DNA of 34,266 nucleotides, from positions 1-34,266 of the forward strand of contig CALUSN010000005.1 of NCBI GenBank assembly GCA_944323435.1. Reading direction: 5' to 3'. A program made the translations under genes and the position numbers. The DNA comes from Candidatus Gastranaerophilales bacterium (GTDB lineage Bacteria > Cyanobacteriota > Vampirovibrionia > Gastranaerophilales > Gastranaerophilaceae). A model generated the notes under the pieces. The model was not told where the DNA came from and did not search any database. It saw only the letters and a list, made by a program, of their open reading frames with translations. Numbering within the stretch: position 1 is the stretch's first letter; every line of letters begins with the position of its first letter. This document shows positions 30,438-34,266 of this stretch, piece after piece.

Positions 30438-32675
30438 TTATTCTCTCGTCATTGATAACAAAATTTCCTGCGGAATATAAGTATTTTTGACTCCGGAATC
30501 CGTATTTGCAAGAAAGAATTCTAAACTCTCGCCGGACTTAACTCCGATAAGGTCGAACGGAATACAAATATCAATAACATCTTCATACACTATTTTAATC
30601 CCTTCCGGATTATCAAGCGTCCACATATTCGGATGAAGAACAGAAGCCAGCCGCGGCGGATAAAGCGTATCACCGACAAGCGTTAGTGTAAGTTCGTGTT
30701 CAAACTTTTCAAGTAAAATAGGATATGGATTATCTGTTTTACTTATCAGGCGGATATAAGCCCGGTTAGAAACCTCGGTAGCATTTCTTGTATATATATA
30801 AAACTGGTTAATCCTGTCTGTAAAACTAATCTCGCCGGAGCCTTTGTTCACATGGAGCCGGAAATAAATATTTTCATTGTCACAGCCAAAATTAATTTTA
30901 TCTACATTTTTATTTTCCCTGTAAACAGGCCCGTCAATAAGCGTCAGAGAGCCCGCATTATACCAGTCATCAATACTTGAATTCAACCCGTCAAGTTTTG
31001 GTGTAATACTCCGTCTCGGATACTTAAACGGCGCTTCTACTGCTGTTATAATTGTATTGTCCAGATATTCCGGATAATTTTTGCCCAATATAGTGTACAC
31101 ATTTTTCAAACGTTCTCTGTACATATAATCAAAAACAAAATCCTGACCTGAATTATTAGGTTCCCCGTACCACCAGAACCAGTCACTGCCCTCGGCTATC
31201 AAAAGCTCGCGTTTTGCATAATTGATATTAGGATTTGCACCTTCCTGTTTGACAAAATTTTCAAAATCTTCTTTTGTTTTCTTCAAATACGACCAGGCTT
31301 TATTTTTTTCAGGCTCGCCTATCCAGAACTGAAATGTTTTATCAATCCAGGAGCCTGAGTATATCTTATTGAGCGGCTTTTTGTGATTATCATTTTCTAT
31401 GTAATCACTTATCAGCACCGTTTCTAGCGTTTCGTCATTTTCTATTAAGGAATAAATTGTTTCTAAAAATTCTTTACCATCATTCTGATAATTTTCCCAA
31501 CAATTCTCGCAGTCAGAAGCTATAGTAAAAAGGTGATTTTCATCCGGAGAAACCAGAAGTTTATTTTGTATCATTTTAATCTTTTCATACAAATCACCGG
31601 CTGCCATCTTAGAATTTATTCCGGCATATTCAAAATTTATAAGATTCGGGATAGATCTGTCTCTGAAAATTATATCTATATCAGAATCTCTGGTCTTGTA
31701 ATTGTAAACTTTCAAAAGATGATAAGGGTCATTCAAATTACCTTTAAAATCGCGTATAAAATCAAAATTTATAGAACTTGCAAGAATCCCTTCATCCGAA
31801 ATCGTCCATCTAATTCCTTCTTTTGCAAGCAGATTTAACGTTTTTGGCCCAAGACATAATTCCGGAGGCCACATTCCTTTCGGACGAATGCCAAAAACTT
31901 CTTCCACCCTGTCCAGAGCGCTTTTTACCTGATACTTTGCATCATCAAGCATACCCAGCGTTGACGGAAGCCCTTCCGTTGTAATAACTGATTTTAAAGA
32001 TGCTTTTAAATCAACCAGAATCGGAAGTATCGAATGATAATAAGGGCTGGTTGTAAGTTCTATTCTGCCTGTTTGAATATATTTTTTATAGGCCGGAATA
32101 ATTTCTTTTATAATTTGTTTCTGAATTTCAAGAATTCTTATACGGTCGTCCTGTGTATATCCGGTTTGTTTATTCCACAGCGCCTGTAATTCAGGATATC
32201 TTTCAAAATGAACGGGATCAATCCATACAAGATTAAACAAAGCCATAAGGTCGGACAGTTCCTGAGGTGAAAATTCTTCATAACTTACAGATTCTTTTGA
32301 AAAACGTTTCTGAAAGAGGTTTTTATAAGTTTCACTCCGGTAAATCATTGTTTCATATCTGGAGCTGAAAAAATTATTTATAATAAACGCTTTTTCTTCA
32401 CTCGTAAGTTTATCCGTATCTGAAACAGAAAGCTGTGAATGTATATCATTATATCCGTTTCCAGAGTAATCGATAATTGCATCTATAAGCGCAGGAACAA
32501 CATTAAAATTCAGTTTCAATTTCGGAAACTTTTCCAGAATTAAAACCATATCCAGATAGTCCTTAACGGCGTGCAGCCTTACCCATGGCATTAAATAAGT
32601 GCCTTCAAGTTCATATACAGGCTGGTGCATATGCCAGTAAACCGCAAGAGAAAGTTTCTTAACACGCGTATTCAT
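30438..32675 (-). CDS. GH57 glycosidase (amylopullulanase/alpha-amylase type)
   Basis: 745 residues. Residues about 8-430 form the GH57 barrel with the family regions: HMHQP at 15-19, GMWPPE with the likely nucleophile E272, and ASDCENCWE with the likely acid/base D388. The C-terminal part (about 560-745) is a beta-rich DOMON/glucodextranase-like domain, often fused to GH57 amylopullulanases. There is no signal peptide, so it should act in the cytoplasm on alpha-1,4/1,6 glucans such as glycogen. A glycogen synthase and a TPR protein lie upstream on the same strand. Substrate specificity is inferred from family and context. Confidence 0.9.
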   Translation of the reverse strand: MNTRVKKLSLAVYWHMHQPVYELEGTYLMPWVRLHAVKDYLDMVLILEKFPKLKLNFNVVPALIDAIIDYSGNGYNDIHSQLSVSDTDKLTSEEKAFIINNFFSSRYETMIYRSETYKNLFQKRFSKESVSYEEFSPQELSDLMALFNLVWIDPVHFERYPELQALWNKQTGYTQDDRIRILEIQKQIIKEIIPAYKKYIQTGRIELTTSPYYHSILPILVDLKASLKSVITTEGLPSTLGMLDDAKYQVKSALDRVEEVFGIRPKGMWPPELCLGPKTLNLLAKEGIRWTISDEGILASSINFDFIRDFKGNLNDPYHLLKVYNYKTRDSDIDIIFRDRSIPNLINFEYAGINSKMAAGDLYEKIKMIQNKLLVSPDENHLFTIASDCENCWENYQNDGKEFLETIYSLIENDETLETVLISDYIENDNHKKPLNKIYSGSWIDKTFQFWIGEPEKNKAWSYLKKTKEDFENFVKQEGANPNINYAKRELLIAEGSDWFWWYGEPNNSGQDFVFDYMYRERLKNVYTILGKNYPEYLDNTIITAVEAPFKYPRRSITPKLDGLNSSIDDWYNAGSLTLIDGPVYRENKNVDKINFGCDNENIYFRLHVNKGSGEISFTDRINQFYIYTRNATEVSNRAYIRLISKTDNPYPILLEKFEHELTLTLVGDTLYPPRLASVLHPNMWTLDNPEGIKIVYEDVIDICIPFDLIGVKSGESLEFFLANTDSGVKNTYIPQEILLSMTRE

Positions 32676-32715
32676 ACTACTTGAGTATACAGGAAATCTG
32701 AAATGTTATCAACTT

Positions 32716-33276
32716 TTATTGATTTGTAAGTTTGTTAAAATTATCCAGATAAGTCTGGGCAAGTTTCGGTTTATCAAGCTGCTTGTATACATACGCCAGA
32801 TTATAGTGAAATTCAGGTATATCAGAACGCAGCATTATTGCTTTATTTAATGCCGTCTTTGCTTTTTTAATTTCTCCGAGTTTTATATAAGCACAGCTGA
32901 GATTATACAAAACGTAAGGATTTTCTTTATTTAAGGAAGCCGCTTTCTTATAATTCTGTACTGCCAAATTTAACCGGTTATTTTGCATATTATAATTGGC
33001 AAGATTGTAGTAAGCCTTGTAATATTTTGGATCCGTAGATATTGCTTTCTGATACATAAAAACCGCATTTTCCTGCTCGCCTTTATCTTCAAGAACATTG
33101 CCCAAAATCAGCCAATCCTGTGCTGTACGTTCTTTTTCATCAATCTGAAGAATCAAATCCATAGTTTTTTGAAAATTGTTATCGCTATAAAATGCCGTTG
33201 CCTGTTTTGACAAATCCTCAGATGCAAAACATGCAGTTGAAAATAATAATAAAGCTGTAATTAAAAATCTTCTCAT
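32716..33276 (-). CDS. Exported TPR-repeat protein
   Basis: 186 residues from ATG 33276: signal peptide (MRRFLITALLLFSTACFA) and then four tetratricopeptide repeats (about 53-86, 87-118, 119-152, 154-185). The cysteine in STAC is a poor lipobox, so cleavage after CFA is likelier than lipidation. TPR proteins in the periplasm act as scaffolds for envelope complexes; no partner is evident. There is no ribosome site. TATAAT ends six bases before this ATG, so the mRNA should be leaderless. A longer in-frame start at 33315 would cross the promoter and hide the signal peptide. Confidence 0.85.
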   Translation of the reverse strand: MRRFLITALLLFSTACFASEDLSKQATAFYSDNNFQKTMDLILQIDEKERTAQDWLILGNVLEDKGEQENAVFMYQKAISTDPKYYKAYYNLANYNMQNNRLNLAVQNYKKAASLNKENPYVLYNLSCAYIKLGEIKKAKTALNKAIMLRSDIPEFHYNLAYVYKQLDKPKLAQTYLDNFNKLTNQ

Positions 33277-33282
33277 AATTAG

Positions 33283-33288
33283 ATTATA
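33283..33288 (-). promoter_or_regulatory. -10 element giving a leaderless TPR mRNA
   Basis: TATAAT on the minus strand is six bases from the ATG at 33276, so transcription would start at or next to the start codon. No ribosome site lies between. Confidence 0.5.
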
Positions 33289-33381
33289 TAAAAAAACAGG
33301 AGGTTTATCAAACAAACATATATATTCTCCGGAAGAAGAATTCCAAAGTGAAGAATTGGAATAAGTAAAACTCTACAAACC

Positions 33382-34266
33382 TCAAACCAGTGATTTGTAC
33401 ATTTCCAAATACTTTTTAGCGCTTTCCTTCCAGCTAAAATCAGCTTCCATTGCAGATTTTCGCATTGCGTTCAAAGTGTATTTGTCCTTATATACATACA
33501 TTGCTGTGAGAATTGCGTCTTTCATTGCCTGACCGTTGTACCCCCAGAATTTAAAGCCGGTTGAATTATCCAGAGGATATCCTATCACCGTATCTTCCAG
33601 CCCGCCGGTTGCACGGACTATCGGAAGTGAGCCGTAGTGCATTGCAATTAATTGAGAGAGTCCGCAAGGCTCAAATTTTGAAGGCATTAAGAAAAAGTCG
33701 CTGCCGGCATAAATCTGATTCGCTAAATCTCCTCTATATCCGACATAAGCCCTTATATTCGGAGTATTGTTAGACAGCCAGATAAACAGATTCTCATAAG
33801 ACTTATCACCGGAACCTAAGAATATAAAGTCCGCTTCAAGATTTCTCAAATCGTTCTCAACTTCACGGATTAAATCAAGCCCCTTCTGGTCAACAAGCCG
33901 TGAAATTAGTGCAACAAGAGGTCTTTCAGGATTGTATTTAAGTCCGAAATATTCAAGAATCTTCTTTTTGTTTTCTTCTTTATTTTGAATATTTTTTACA
34001 TCATAGTTTTTGAAAAGATTTTTATCTGTCTTAGGGTTAAACACGTCATAGTCAATGCCGTTAACTATTCCCAAAAGCTTGCCTGTATGTCCTCTTAAAG
34101 TGTAATCCATACCTTCACCATACTCTCCTGTCAAAATTTCTCTGGCATAATTCGGAGAAACCGCAACAATTCTGTCGGAATAATTTATGGCGCCTTTCAT
34201 CCAGTTAACACGCCCGTAGTGCTCGCAGCCCCATTCGTTAAAGACAATATCTTTTCTCATATTTGC
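33382..34266 (-). CDS. glgA: Glycogen synthase, GT5 (C-terminal part, cut by window end)
   Basis: The C-terminal 295 residues of an ADP-glucose-dependent glycogen/starch synthase are visible. The reading frame continues past the right edge, so about 190 N-terminal residues are outside. Signatures are VNWMKGAINYSD, VSPNYAREI, GIVNGIDYDVFNP, the start of the GT-B C-domain (ISRLVDQKGLDLI), and the nucleotide-sugar site PSKFEPCGLSQLIAMHYG followed by ATGGLEDTV. It extends alpha-1,4 glucan chains. The TPR and GH57 genes follow on the same strand, which together suggests glycogen storage and recycling. Confidence 0.94.
   Translation of the reverse strand, partial: ANMRKDIVFNEWGCEHYGRVNWMKGAINYSDRIVAVSPNYAREILTGEYGEGMDYTLRGHTGKLLGIVNGIDYDVFNPKTDKNLFKNYDVKNIQNKEENKKKILEYFGLKYNPERPLVALISRLVDQKGLDLIREVENDLRNLEADFIFLGSGDKSYENLFIWLSNNTPNIRAYVGYRGDLANQIYAGSDFFLMPSKFEPCGLSQLIAMHYGSLPIVRATGGLEDTVIGYPLDNSTGFKFWGYNGQAMKDAILTAMYVYKDKYTLNAMRKSAMEADFSWKESAKKYLEMYKSLV

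Overview
The window is AT-rich, densely coded DNA from a flagellated bacterium with a Gram-negative type envelope (a TolC-family outer-membrane channel is present). Most genes lie on the minus strand in short operons with clear AGGAG-type ribosome sites. The gene mix fits an uncultured, fermentative, gut-type lineage: flagellar export core, class I DAHP synthase, ROK glucokinase, GH57 glycosidase with GT5 glycogen synthase, a clostridial/Thermotoga-type ferredoxin, UPF0210 protein and phosphopentomutase. Together with two proteins that start MKIxPV, it suggests Gastranaerophilales (Vampirovibrionia/Melainabacteria). That placement is inference and was not tested. No rRNA, tRNA, insertion sequence or CRISPR array was seen.

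Layout. 1-940: possible secG start, a 105-aa unknown gene behind a sigma-28-like promoter, and dispersed repeats. 941-5140 (minus): leuS, a maa-like acetyltransferase, and a HAD phosphatase-GNAT fusion. 5381-14651 (minus): flagellar export block, reading fliP-fliQ-fliR-flhB and then flhA-PilZ-2TM protein. It is split between flhB and flhA by two genes on the opposite strand, a large repeat protein and a membrane-anchored HELHH metalloprotease-like protein. 14777-19300: small unknown genes, hdeD-like, mntP, an EF-hand protein, pgeF, ROK glucokinase, and a small secreted Cys-containing protein. 19355-24353: ferredoxin; operon UPF0210-DUF4160-hxlR-deoB; divergent DAHP synthase; and a Gdx/SugE guanidinium exporter under a guanidine-I riboswitch. 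24538-27978: TolC-like protein with an unusual leader, NhaD/ArsB antiporter, and a zf-TFIIB protein. 28020-34266: repeats, leuD, dnaN, a tiny sigma-28-driven gene with its own terminator, GH57 enzyme, TPR protein, and glgA (cut by the window end).

The most interesting signals are: (1) the two-gene plus-strand cassette inside the flagellar export operon, whose genes share a near-identical start region from ribosome site to codon 6; (2) a textbook sigma-28 promoter (TAAAGTTT-N11-GCCGATAT) driving a 51-aa unknown protein that ends in its own terminator; (3) a 42-bp perfect palindrome and a leader ORF with a perfect Shine-Dalgarno site before the TolC-like gene, which look like translational attenuation; (4) the guanidine riboswitch-gdx unit; (5) dispersed repeats, with a possible fragment of one inside the leuS coding sequence.
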